Origin: Rana temporaria
Taxonomy: Eukaryota; Chordata; Amphibia; Anura; Ranidae
Reading direction: 5' to 3'
NCBI RefSeq assembly: GCF_905171775.1
Contig: NC_053499.1
Coordinates: 83,705,169 to 83,769,168, forward strand
DNA: 64,000 nt
Made by a program: the position numbers and the translations under genes. Below the pieces are notes generated by a model that saw nothing but the letters and a program-made list of their open reading frames with translations, did not search any database and was not told where the DNA came from. Each line of letters opens with the position of its first letter. Within the stretch, counting starts at the first letter, position 1. Shown here in pieces: positions 22,859 to 33,974 of this stretch.

Positions 22859-23535
22859 GTCGTTTTAACTGACAATTGCGCGGTCGTGCGACGTGGTTCC
22901 CAATCAAAATTGTCGTCCTTTTTTTTCCCCACAAATAGATTATTTTTTTAGTGGTATTTGATCACCTCTACCTTTTTTTTTTTTTTTTTGCTATAAACCA
23001 AAATAGAGCGACATTTTTTTTAACTAAAAAAAATCATTTTTACTGTTTGCTATAATAAATATCCCCCAAATTATTTAAAAATAATCATTTTTTCCCTCAG
23101 TTTAGGCCGATATGTATTCTTCGACATATTTTTGGTTCCAAAAAATCACAATAAGCGTTTGATTGGTTTGCGCAAAAGTTATAGCGTCTACAAAATAGTG
23201 TTTAGTTTTATGGCTTTTTTATTATATTTTTTTTACTAGTAATGGCGGCGAACAGCGTTTTTTATCGGTACTGCGACATTATGGCGGACACATTTTTGGG
23301 ACCATTGGCATTTTTCTAGCGACCAATGTTCTAAAAATGCATTGCTTACTATGAAAATGTCACTGGCAAGGAAAGGGGTTAACACTAGGGGCGAGGGAGG
23401 GGTTAATTATGTTCCCTGGGTGTGTTCTAACTGTAAGGGGGTGGTGGGACTGACTAGGGGAAATGACAGATCGCTGTTCATACACTGTATGAACAGACGA
23501 TCAGGCATTACCCCCCCTGACAGGACCGGGATAAA
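22859..23535. mobile_element. Palindromic frog-type repeat, right part
   Basis: It resumes exactly where 17066 left off (GCGTCGTTTTAACTGAC; compare the uninterrupted order at 16490-16530). It carries the same modules as 40000-40300 (GTATTTGATCACCTCT, TATAATAAATATCCCCC, GCGCAAA). The final part (23380-23535) matches 45640-45790 in reverse, including the CATACACTGTATG hairpin. Non-coding. Confidence 0.7.
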
Positions 23536-24765
23536 GGGGAACTCCACGCCAAATTTCTAACAAGAAACCGCCGCGGGTCCCCCTCCAGGGGTACATTAGG
23601 CTCTTCGGCTTGGTCCGGAACGTGAGGGGTTAAACCTGCGCCGAAAACCAGCGTGGGGTCCCCCCCAAGATCCAGACCAAGCCCTTATCCCAGGTACGCA
23701 GTCTGGCCGGACAGGAATGGGGGTGGGGACGAGCGAGCGCCCCCCCCCCCTCCTGAGCCATACCAGACCGCATGCCCTCAACATGGGGGAGTGTGTGCTG
23801 TGGGGGAGGGGAGCACTGCCCCCCCACCCCACAGCACTCTTGTCCCCATGTCGATAGGGACAAGAGCCTCTTGCCGACAACGCTGGCCGTTGGTTGTCGG
23901 GGTATGCGGGCGGGGGGCTTATCAGAATCTGAGAGGCCCCTTTAATAAGGTGGCCCCCAGATTCCGGCCCCCCACCCTATGTGAATGAGTATGGGGTACA
24001 TCGTACCCCTACCCATTCACCTGGGGAAAAAAATGTAAAAAAATAATACACCACACACATTTATAAATTAATTTATTAGTCAGCTGGGGGTCTTCTGCTG
24101 GGGCCCCCCACCACCACCCCATTAGGCCCCGGGCTTCGCCATCTTCTGCCGGGACCCCCTTCACCATGAAGCTCCTTGCCTATGGGGGAGGGTCCCGGGC
24201 TTCGTCGCTTTCTGCGGGGGAGTGCACCTACCCCCGTCTGCGCCATTTTCTGCCGGGACCCCCTTCACCATGAAGCTCCTTGCTTATGGGGGAGGGTCCC
24301 GGGCTTCGTCGCTTTCTGCGGGGGGGTGCACCTACCCCTACCCCCGTCTTCTGCGCCATCTTCTGCCGGGACCCCCTTCACCATGTAGCTCCTTGCCTAT
24401 GGGGGAGGGTCCCGGGCTTCGTCAATTTCTGCCGGGGGGAGCTGTAGCCCCCCCCCCCCCGGGCTGTTTTCTGCCGGAGCCCCCTTCACCATGAGGCTCC
24501 TTGCCTATGGGGGAGGGCTCCGGGCTTCGTCGATTTCTGCCGGGGGGGGGGTGCTGTAGCCCCCCGGGCTGCTTTCTGCCGGAGCCCCCTTCACCATGAG
24601 GCTCCTTGCCTATGGGGGAGGGCTCCGGGCTTCGTCGATTTCTGCCGGGGGGGTGCTGTAGCCCCCCCCCCGGGCTGTTTTCTGCCGGAGCCCCCTTCAC
24701 CATGAGGCTCCTTGCCTATGGGGGAGGGCTCTGGGCTTTGTCGAAGAGCCTAATGTACCCCTGGA
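23536..24765. mobile_element. Long inverted-repeat family, copy B (asymmetric)
   Basis: It shares the copy A and C modules: ATGCCCTCAACATGGGG, a GACAAGAGC..TTGTCGGGG block, CCCCTTTAATAAGG and GGGGTACATCGTACCCCTAC. Its end AGGGGTACATTAGGCTCTTC (23588-23607) pairs with GAAGAGCCTAATGTACCCCT at 24743-24762. Unlike A and C it is not a full palindrome; the right half is replaced by a tandem array. Confidence 0.6.
24130..24760. repeat. ~104-113-bp GC-rich tandem repeat
   Basis: CACCATG recurs at 24162, 24266, 24379, 24487, 24592 and 24698. Each unit contains TTCTGCCGG, CACCATGA.GCTCCTTGCC and GGGCTTCGTC with variable G and C runs. The open frames here are repeat read-through. Confidence 0.9.
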
Positions 24766-25142
24766 AGAAGACCCGCACCGATTTCAAGTTTGAAGTTGAA
24801 ATGGTCCATGAAATGGTTCATGGTCAGCGCAGGCTGAAAACCGCTCGGAGATTCCTGTGCGCCGCGTCACGCAGCGCAATCACGGGTACGCCGCTTCGTA
24901 TTTACCAAGATTTTCTCGGCGTACTGACAAGGCGCACGGGAAGCTCTGAAATTTCTCTGTACGCATGCCCAGTATGCAAATTGTTGTGAGTTTTGATATG
25001 AAGAAAAAAATAATATATTTCAATATTGTTCCGACAAAAATATGAAAGATCCATTAAGCCTAAAAGTTGAAATGAATCATTGAAATGAGATCTTTTAGGA
25101 ACAAAGTCATATTTGCCCAGCATCCAGGACACTAACAATACA
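24766..25142. other. No gene seen
   Basis: Mixed sequence between two repeats. No feature recognised. Confidence 0.4.
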
Positions 25143-25668
25143 TTAAAGCGGGAGTTCACCCATTTAAAAAAAAAAAAAAAATCTCCCCTTAGCTTCCTGC
25201 TCGTTCGGTCTAGGGGAATCGGCTATTTATATTAAAATATGAGCAGTACTTACCCGTTTTCGAGCTGCATCTTCTTCCGTCGCTTCCGGGTATGGGTCTT
25301 CGGGAGCGGGCGTTCCTTCTTGATTGACATTCTTCCGAAAGGCTTCCGACGGTCGCATCCATCGCGTCACTCGTAGCCGAAAGAAGCCGAACGTCGGTGC
25401 GGCTCTATACTGCGCCTGCGCACCGACGTTCGGCTTCTTTCGGAAAATCGTGACGCGATGGATGCGACCGTCGGAAGCCTCTCGGAAACCTGTCAATCAA
25501 GAAGGAACGCCCATTCCCGAAGCCCATACCCGGAAGCGACGGAGAGGATGCGTCTCGTAAACGGGTAAGTACTGCACATATTTTAAAATAAATAGCCGAT
25601 TCCCCTAGTAATAACGAGCAGGAATCTAAGGGGGAAAAGTGCCCTCTAAGGGTGAACCCCCGCTTTAA
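25143..25668. mobile_element. TTAA-flanked full-length palindromic MITE
   Basis: It is bounded by TTAA at 25143-25146 and 25665-25668. The ends AAGCGGGAGTTCACCC and GGGTGAACCCCCGCTT are inverted. The two arms are complementary almost to the centre near 25406 (GAACGTCGGTGC / GCACCGACGTTC). TTAA duplication fits Kolobok or piggyBac-type transposition. Open frames on both strands reflect the palindrome. Confidence 0.85.
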
Positions 25669-27800
25669 CTATACAACTTTTACAAGCTTGGATAAGGGTC
25701 TGAACAATGGGAATTCTCCTCACAGAACAAAAGAAGTGTTGACCCAGCTTTGGTGAATGGACAAGAAGAGGTGTATTATCACCACTGGTTAGCTATCCTG
25801 CCATAGGGAAAGTTTTCACAGATACTTAACTGGGCTATCATCACATGGGAGTAAAATAACTCCCATTGTATCACAGAATAAGGCTGCTCTAAGGTAAACA
25901 GACAGTATTGTCTCAGCTGTGACTTAGACAATGGCAGAGAAATCCAGTTCATATCTCACACCAAGGACAAGACATGCCTCTATCTATGAGATGGACAAAT
26001 ATGATACAAGTCAGAGATATTTTATAATGCATTGTATTGGAAGAATATATATCGAAATGAAATAAGTAATGTTTAGATAATCGATAAATTAGGACCGAGG
26101 GAAACATACCCGGTAGGTTAGAGCTTTGTTCGAGGAAAGAAATATATGAGAAATTTGTTTTATAAATAGAAGTGCTTAGATAAGCTACCGTAATTGACAT
26201 TATGAAAGATATCACATTGTGATTATAAAAATATGAAATGTAACACATATCCATCAAGCACATATCAAAATAATTCATGCATCTACATTAATAATTATTT
26301 TGCATTTGATTGAGAGATGTAACCTATGCATTGATTGCAAAGACTGTTTGAAAAACATTTATAATGGAATATAAGAACATATTGTATTGAAATCAACAGT
26401 ATACTAATTGTATTTTATATAATATAAAGATACCAGAGTTATACATAGAGGTATATATATATATATATATGGATAGATATATGTCGATAGTCTAAACCTA
26501 AAATATAGATATCCAACGTATAGATTATCTCACAATAAAGGTGAGACACCTAGTGGCTGGAAGTAATATTACTCGAGGTTCTCCAAGCCCAAAGTCAATT
26601 ATTAAGCTGTCAGCCAATAGAAACCAAACACGTCTTGGCAGGAAAGCCCATATGTGCCACAGGCCTATGATTTAAGGACAGCTGTCAGAGGGGCAGAACT
26701 GGGTAGGATCTTGATAGTCCTATTGTTTTAATCAATATAAAAAGGGAAACCCATGAGATAGAAGGGATCCAATCTAGGAGCTAAAAATCTTAATCGTGAG
26801 CTCAATGGGAGGATGAGAAGAGGACCCCATCAATAGGAGCGCCCCATGAGAGCACGCTTGCACTATGCATGAAGACTGCAACGATTTTAGCTCTGGCCAC
26901 TTGCCAATAGGAAATAGCCATCTTGGGAATTGGTAACTATGTCATTTTTATTTTATCTCAAATATATTGTTGTTCCCTAGAAATGTTGAAGTATTGAAGT
27001 ATTGAATATCATGTAGTTCTGGTTTGTTCTCATATCAATAACTTGTCACTCTTCCTTAAGAGCACAATTTTTATTATATTTTTATTTTTACATAGTTTCA
27101 ATTTTATTGACAAAACTAACGTCCAATATATTTCACATTATTTGATCTTTTACTTACCTGCAGTAAAGTAACGATTAGACGTGTGAAATAGACGTTTTTG
27201 TTTCATTGTCATTTACATAAAAGTTATCTTGAGAACCTACCATGACTCAGATCAAAAGGTATTGCATGCCCACTTTGGGGGTATTTTATTGATTTTCAAG
27301 TCGTTAATGTGACGCAACTGGTACAGTATTTTAATTTCATGTAAATATTCATATTTTGTCTACCAATAAATTAGCTATTTTGTATGATCATACGTCTCCG
27401 TGAATAAGTTTCATATTGCAGACTATGGCATATAGATTGTCTTGTATTTAAAAGCATCTTCGTTATAAAAGAATTCAAAGTAAATTACTGTGCGGGCAAA
27501 TATGACCTTAAGAAAGCACAACAAAATGAACCTCCCGAGGTTCAGGCGCACTGTGCAAGCGTACGGGGATCGGTTTCCAAAAAACACTTTCAATTCGGCC
27601 CGCCAAACACATTCAAACACATGTCACTACACTTCCCCTGCATCACCCCACCTCCCCCCTAATAAACTCCCGCCCGATTCCCCGCAATTTACATTTCAAT
27701 GTGCCGTGCGCCAGGTCTATAGTGGTGCACAATGCACCCTCTCCTGGGCGCACTTTAGTAACTAGGGAAATACACTGCACTAGCAGCGTATTTCTTTAGT
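25669..27800. other. AT-rich DNA without recognised genes
   Basis: 2.1 kb of AT-rich sequence with a (TA)n tract at 26449-26470. A CCAAT box (26614-26618) and a TATAAAAAG box (26736-26744) suggest an old promoter, possibly of a retroelement, but no coding sequence follows. No open frame here resembles a protein family. Confidence 0.4.
26736..26744 (+). promoter_or_regulatory. Isolated TATA-like box
   Basis: TATAAAAAG about 120 bp downstream of AGCCAATAG. No gene is visible downstream. Motif only. Confidence 0.25.
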
Positions 27801-28695
27801 AAATGTCAAAACGGCTGCTACTCCTGCTTTTACTGCATTGAGTCATGTAGTAAAGGCTTGGTAAATCAGCCCCCATGTGTCTCTATCTATCTCTCTCTCT
27901 CTAACTGTCTGACTGCTCCTCTCTTTCACAAAGCCGGAACACACTACACAAGGCCGCCTTTTATAGTGTGGGCGTGTACTAATCCCCCTGAGCCATAATT
28001 GGCCAAAGCCACCCTGGCTTTGGCCAATTATGGCTCTTAGTTTTTTGCGCGCTGTGATTGGCCAAGCATGCGGGACATACAGCATGCTTGGCCAATCATC
28101 AGCGCTCAACGCCGCAGTGAATTATGGGACGTTTTGCGTCACTCGAATTTGGCTCGAACGACCCGTTTTGTTCGAGTTTTGGCGAATAGTGAGGGGTAGG
28201 ACTATGAGAACTGAGCTGTGGTTGGCAAAGCCCTGCAGCATTCAGGTGTATTGCTTCATCCAATTAGGGCCCTAGAATACACAGTGGGTGGACGAACATC
28301 CTGCCGGGCGCCCCACATATTTGGGTGTTCGCTGGATGGACGAAAAGGCAATGTTTGGACAGGACAGGGTGTTTGAATAAAAGTCAGTTGGTAGATTATT
28401 GGTTGTGGGGGTCTGTATGGGGGACTTATTGGTTATCTGGAAGCCCCCTTTAAAATAAGAAAAAAAGCCAGTTGGCTGCATGCCAGTCCCGCACTTACCC
28501 CATCAATTTGACGGCTACGGTGGCTTACCCCTGCATCTCCCCCCGAGTCCCGCCATTGTCTTCTCAACACGGCCAATCGCGTCTTAGGACTCCCACCCAA
28601 ATGTGTCTCAGGACCCTTTTCCCATGATTGACCAGGAGGAGAATCAGTGTCACAATAGCGATTATAAATTTGCTAATATCACACAAGTGGGTGGG
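27801..28695. repeat. Repeat patch with MITE end and short palindromes
   Basis: The stretch ending GTAAATCAGCCCCC at about 27876 is the reverse of the end at 714, and again abuts a (TATC)n(TC)n tract (27883-27902). At 27996-28036 ATAATTGGCCAAAGCCA and TGGCTTTGGCCAATTAT form a near-perfect hairpin. No gene seen. Confidence 0.4.
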
Positions 28696-28918
28696 CTTTG
28701 AGCCAGGGCTGTGGAGTCGGTAGATAAATGTTCCGACTCCGACTCCTCAGTTTTATGTACTTCCGACTCCGACTCCCTGTCTCCGACTCCTCTGTATTAA
28801 TATGCAAATGTATTTTATACATTCCTTGAGGGAAAGAAACGCAACCTACCACAGGACTACTGGCTGGGAAGCCAACAGTCTACTGTATTGCACAGTTTAA
28901 GCAAAAGACAAACACAAT

Positions 28919-29656
28919 GGCCCAGATTCAAGAAGCTATTGCACCCGCGCAACCATAGGTTGCGCGGCGCAATAGCTGTTTTGCTCCCGCGTAGCGAATG
29001 CCCCTGATTCAGGAACATCGCTACACGGACTGCAGCCTAGGATATGACAGACATAAGCCTCCTTATGCCTTCATATCTCAGGCTGCATTCTTGCGTTGGC
29101 CGCTATGGGGCGCGGCCATTGTGATCGGCGTATAGTATGCAAATTGCATACTACCACCGATTCACAAAAGTTGCGCGGGCCCTGCGCACGCAAGGTACGG
29201 AGTTTCCGTACGGCGACTTTAGCGTAAGGCTGCTCCTTCTCATAGTAGGGGCAGCCAATGCTAAAGTATAGCCGTCCTTCCCGCTCGTGAAATTTAAATT
29301 TCACGTCGTTTACGTAAGTGATTCGTGAATGGCGCTGGACACCATTCACGTTCACTTAGAAGCAAATGACGTCCTTGCGACGTCATTTGCCGCAATGCAC
29401 ATCGGGAAAGTTTCCCGACGGAGCATGCGCTGTTCGCTCGGCGCGGGAGCGCGCCTAATTTAAATGATTCACGCCCCCGGCGGGATCATTTACATTAGGC
29501 GCCCTTACGCAGGGCTAATTAGTATAGTGCCCGGCGCAATTTACGTAGCTACTGCTCCGTGAATCGCGGGCAAATCCAAATATTTGCGTGGGCGCAGAGC
29601 AAAATCTTTGCCCTTTGCCCACGCAAATATTGCGCGGATCTACCTGAATCTGGGCC
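28919..29656. mobile_element. GGCCCAGATTCA MITE nested in the hAT copy
   Basis: The ends GGCCCAGATTCAAG and CTGAATCTGGGCC are inverted. The flanking duplication is AAT (28916-28918, 29657-29659). The paralogous site in the second hAT copy (around 63028-63042, minus strand) reads ACACAATGAAAAC with a single AAT. The same ends occur on the Harbinger elements at 36038 and 40511, so it is probably their non-autonomous derivative. Confidence 0.85.
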
Positions 29657-29741
29657 AATGAAAACAAAGTTTTATTAATTTTTTTTTATTAATCAATCAA
29701 GTGGCTGGATAGTAGCAGCAGGCATAAACATCAGGAACAGG

Positions 29742-31906
29742 GGGCCAGATCCACAAAAACCTGACGTAACTTAAAAAATCCCATTTAAGTTACACTGCCT
29801 TAAAGTTTCTACCTAAGTGCCTGATCCACAAAGCACTTATCTAGAAATTTCAGGCTGTGTAACTAAAATTCCGCCGGCGCAAGGCGTTCCTATTCAAATG
29901 GGGCGAGTCCCATTTAAATGAGGCGCGCTCCCGCGCCGGCCGTACTGCGCATGCGCGAAGTTACGTTACGCCGAGTTTTGAGGATCGCGACGGCTTAAAA
30001 AAGTTGCGTCGGGAAAAAAAAAAATGACAGCGGCATGCATTCCTGAGGGAGAACTCCATGCCAATTTTCAAAGAAAAAACCGGCATGGGTTCCCCCCCCA
30101 GGAGCATACCAGGCCCTTAGGTCTGGCATGGGTTGTAAGGAGACCCCCCCACGCCGAAAAATTGACGTAGGGGGTCCCCCTACAATCCATACCAGACCCG
30201 TATCCAAAGCACGCTACCCGGCCGGCCAGGAAAGGAGTGGGGACGAGCGAGCGGCCCCCCCCCTCCTGAGCCGTGCCAGGCCGCATGCCCTCAACATGGG
30301 GGGGTTGGGTGCTCTGGGGCAGGGGGGCGCACTGCGGGCCCCCCCACCCCAGAGCATCCTGTCCCCATGTTGATGAGGACAGGACCTCTTCCCGACAACC
30401 CTTGCCATTGGTTGTCGGGGTCTGCGGGCGGAGGCTTATCGGAATCTGGGAGTCCCCTTTAATAAGGGGGCCCCCAGATACCGGCCCCCCACCCTAAGTG
30501 AATGGATATGGGGTACATCGTACCCCTATCCATTCACCTGTAGGCAAAAAGTAAAAGTTAATAAACACACAACACAAGGGTTTTTAAAATATTTTATTAT
30601 TCTGCTCCGGATGCCCCCCCTGTCTTCGTTATTAGCTCAATTACCAGGGGGGGCTTCTTCTTCCGCTCTCCGGGGGTCTTCCACTCTCCGCGCTGACCGC
30701 GCTGGCTGCCTGTTTGAAATCGAGCTAACACACAAACATAGCAGGCAGCCAGCGCTGAAGAAGAAGGCACCGGAGAGCTGCAGAAGAACCGGGGTTCGCC
30801 GAGTCAACAGCGGAAGAGGGGAGAAGATGGAAGAAGCCCCCCGGAGTCCGGAGAAGCCCCCCCCGGAGAGCGGAGAAGACCCCCGGAGTCCGGAGAAGCC
30901 CCCCCGGAGAGCGGAAGACCCCCGGAGAGCGGAAGAAGAAGCCCCCCCTGGTAATTGAGCTAATAACGAAGACAGGGGGGGCATCCGGAGCAGAATAATA
31001 AAATATTTTAAAAAGCCTTGTGTTGTGTGTTTATTAACTTTTACTTTTTGCCTACAGGTGAATGGATAGGGGTACGATGTACCCCATATCCATTCACTTA
31101 GGGTGGGGGGCCGGTATCTGGGGGCCCCCTTATTAAAGGGGACTCCCAGATTCCGATAAGCCTCCGCCCGCAGACCCCGACAACCAATGGCAAGGGTTGT
31201 CGGGAAGAGGTCCTGTCCTCATCAACATGGGGACAGGATGCTCTGGGGTGGGGGGGCCCGTAGTGCGCCCCACTGCCCCAGAGCACCCAACCCCCCCATG
31301 TTGAGGGCATGCGGCCTGGCACGGCTCAGGAAGGGGGGGGCGCTCGCTCGTCCCCACTCCCTTCCTGACCGGCCGGGTAGCGTGCTTTGGATACGGGTCT
31401 GTTATGGATTGTAGGGGGACCCCCTACGTCGATTTTTCGGCGTAGGGGGGTTCCCTTACAACCCATACCAGACCTAAGGGCCTGGTATGCTCCTGGGGGG
31501 GAACCCATGCCGGTTTTGTTTTTACAAATTGCCGTGGAGTTCTCCCTCGGGAAAGCATACCAAATGCCGTCGCTGGAATGGGCTTTTACAAGGTGTGACT
31601 AGTTTACACTTTGTAGAACCAGCCCTAATTTTACACTTGCAAAATAACACTTACGGCGCAAAAAGGAAGCTAGAAAGCTTTGTGGATCGCCTTAAGTGCT
31701 AATTTGCATACTAGCAACGGCATTTCGACTCGAAATGCCCCCAGCGGCGGATGCGGTACTGCATCCTAAGATTCGGCAGTGTAATTCAATTACACATGCC
31801 TGATCTTCTGCCTAACTTTGGAAAAAGCCTTTTGAGGATTGTTTCCAAAGTTACACACAGACTGAACAGCAGTTAAGTCGGAGTATCTCTTTTGTGGATC
31901 TGGCCC
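29742..31906. mobile_element. GGGCCAGAT MITE nested in the hAT copy, containing long inverted repeat C
   Basis: The ends GGGCCAGATCCACAAA and TTTGTGGATCTGGCCC are inverted. The flanking duplication is AGG (29739-29741, 31907-31909). The second hAT copy shows the same region uninterrupted, with one substitution (catgatctttaa). The middle (30041-31552) is occupied by a foldback element. Confidence 0.85.
30041..31552. mobile_element. Long inverted-repeat (foldback) element, copy C
   Basis: Near-perfect palindrome with ~750-bp arms about a centre at 30797. TCCTGAGGGAGAACTCC (30041) pairs with GGAGTTCTCCCTCGGGA (ending 31552), and TGCTCCGGATGCC (30602) with its complement ending 30992. The open frames at 30611-30958 (+) and 30637-30984 (-) encode identical N-terminal residues because each is the mirror of the other. 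That shows they are palindrome artefacts, not genes. Confidence 0.9.
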
Positions 31907-32034
31907 AGGATCTTTACCAGTTCAAAAATACAAACCACATTATTTGGTTGTTTTAGAACAAAAACAAAGCTTATCTATAATGAACCAAAAACAAAATCTG
32001 TAAAACCTAGAAATGGTTTATATTAATCTTGAAA

Positions 32035-32345
32035 TGTAGTTATAGGCTTAGCAAATGCAAATCAATTCAATGTAGAGTTCTATGGAAGAGAATTGCCTCT
32101 GCCAGATCCTCTTTCATAGAGGCTCTTAAGTCAGACTTTATTATTTTTAGGGCTGAAAATAATCTTTCGACACTGACTTGGGTGGGTGGCATTGCAGTAA
32201 CTATTCTGGCCACATCACTAACGATCTCTGGATAAACAAGGATGGCTTCTTCAACAGTAGGTTTTGATGAGCGATCATACTTTTCAACTTCTTTTAGTGC
32301 TTTATAAAACTCCTGTTGGAATTTTTTTATCTGGACACTTACTGG
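32035..32345 (-). pseudogene. hAT transposase C-terminal dimerisation domain fragment
   Basis: Minus-strand translation gives TVEEAILVYPEIVSDVARI, then PPTQVSVERLFSALKIIKSD and ASMKEDLAEAILFHRTLH, then a stop. The VERLFSALK..LR pattern is the hAT C-terminal dimerisation motif. The rest of the transposase is missing. The homologous fragment at 62706-62867 shares over 30 residues. Confidence 0.85.
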
Positions 32346-32722
32346 TTCTCAAACATGCGTTCCCTGTAAAAGCAGAACACAACACTATGGAAAGTATAAG
32401 TATTGCAGCTCCTAATTGTGCGTTGCGTGCCATATAGTGAAGCACATGAAAAGCATGCTTCTTCACGGTCACTTAACGTGTTCGTTTTGCGGTTACGTGA
32501 GGCACTGCATGCATTGGTCTTTATTCTTACAGTAGAGAAGTCATTAATTATAACTTTTTGTGAATTGGGACATTTAAACTTGCTTTTTTTTTAATTCCAA
32601 TTTAAATTTAGTAGGAGTCGGAGTCGGAGTCGGTGCATTGTTTGCCGACTCCGACTCCAGGTACCCAAAATTTCCCCCGACTCCTCGACTCCGACTCCGA
32701 GTCCACAGCACCTGCTTTGAGC

Positions 32723-33274
32723 ACAGTGCTCTCCGCCCCATGGCCACCCTTTCTTGAAGCCTATTAGAGCCTTCAGCTCTAATCACATGCTTACAAAAAA
32801 AAATTAACCCCACATTGTAATCCATGCATCCAGCGACCTGCATGTACATATAGGGGCATGGACGCATGGATAGGGGGTGCGTTACATGTGTCTCCATTAT
32901 GGGCCATACGCCATTGGTTATGTGTGTGCGAAAATCCCTACTTCATATCTGAGTTCAGAGTTTTTAATGGTACAGATTTTAGAAAGGCAACAGTTACTTA
33001 AATGATCACTATTTACAAACAAGGTATGCAGAATACATTTCTTTATGCTCAACACATTGAACCTTCAAACAGATGGGCTACAGCACCAGAAGACCACACT
33101 GGGTGCCACTCCAGTCATCTAAGTACATGACATTGAGGCTACAATTGCCACAGGCTCACCAAATTTTGACAATAGAAGATTTAAAAAATGTTGACTGGTC
33201 TGATGAGTCTAATTTTCGGTTGTAACAATCAGATGAAAGCTTTACATAATAAAGTGGTCAGTATGTATGTATAG

Positions 33275-33278
<4 letters not shown>
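32723..33278. other. No gene seen
   Basis: Mixed sequence right of the hAT copy. 33060-33240 vaguely resembles the Tc1-type flank 'ggccacagcaccaga' but I cannot support a call. Confidence 0.3.
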
Positions 33279-33340
<62 letters not shown>

Positions 33341-33341
33341 T
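33279..33341. repeat. (TA)n(CA)n microsatellite
   Basis: About 26 TA units followed by five CA units. Confidence 0.95.
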
Positions 33342-33974
33342 CTTTGTTTCATTATATGTGCATGAATATACATATAGGGGTAGATTCAGATACATTGGAA
33401 TATCTATCCGCGCGGCATAACGTATCTCAGATACGCTACGCCGCCATAATTTAGGGTGCAAGTTCCGTATTCAGAAAGAACTTGCGCCCTATGTTACGGC
33501 GACGTAACGTATGTGGATGTGGATGGTGTTGGCGTGTTTTATTTAAATTTACTGTGACCCCACGTATTTGACGTATTTTACGAACGGCGCATGCGCCTTT
33601 GGTGAAAAAATCCCAGTGCGCATGCTGAAAATTCCGCCGCAAATCGTCATTGCTTTTGACGTGAACGTAAATTACGTCCAGCCCTATTCGAGAACGACTT
33701 ACGCAAACGACGTAAAATTTTCAAAACTCATCGCGGGAACGACGTCCATACTTAACATAGGATACGCCTCATATAGCAGGGGTAACTATACGCCGGAATG
33801 AGCCTAACGTAAACGACTTAAAAAAATGCGCCGGGCAAACGTACGTTTCTGAATCAGCGTATCTACCTAATTTGCATATTCGACGCGTAAATATACGGAA
33901 GCGCCACCTAGCGGCCAGCCTAAAATTGCAACTAAGATACAACGTCGTAAGAGACTTACGCCGGTCGGATCTTA

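Larger units (their letters stand above)
28704..32714 (-). mobile_element. Decayed hAT element with 8-bp target duplication, host to nested MITEs
   Basis: The left end CAGGGCTGTGGAGTCGG and right end GACTCCGAGTCCACAGCACCTG are inverted repeats followed by GAGTCGG-type subterminal repeats. The direct repeat CTTTGAGC flanks it exactly (28696-28703 and 32715-32722). The coding strand is minus; only the C-terminal transposase end survives (32035-32345). Two MITEs are inserted (28919-29656 and 29742-31906). A second, 5'-truncated copy at 62706-63234 lacks both MITEs and so gives the empty sites. Confidence 0.9.

Noticed and set aside
24176..24989. Frames of 90-127 codons rich in Pro/Gly
   Set aside because: Read-through of the 104-113-bp GC-rich tandem repeat.
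25227..25560. Paired 78- and 89-codon frames with RIHRVT
   Set aside because: They are the two strands of one palindromic MITE.
26449..26950. Possible retroelement LTR with CCAAT and TATA boxes
   Set aside because: No second copy, no terminal TG..CA pair that could be verified, and no coding region nearby. Kept only as a weak TATA entry.
30611..30984. Twin 115-codon frames starting with the same residues
   Set aside because: They are mirror images created by the palindrome of foldback copy C.
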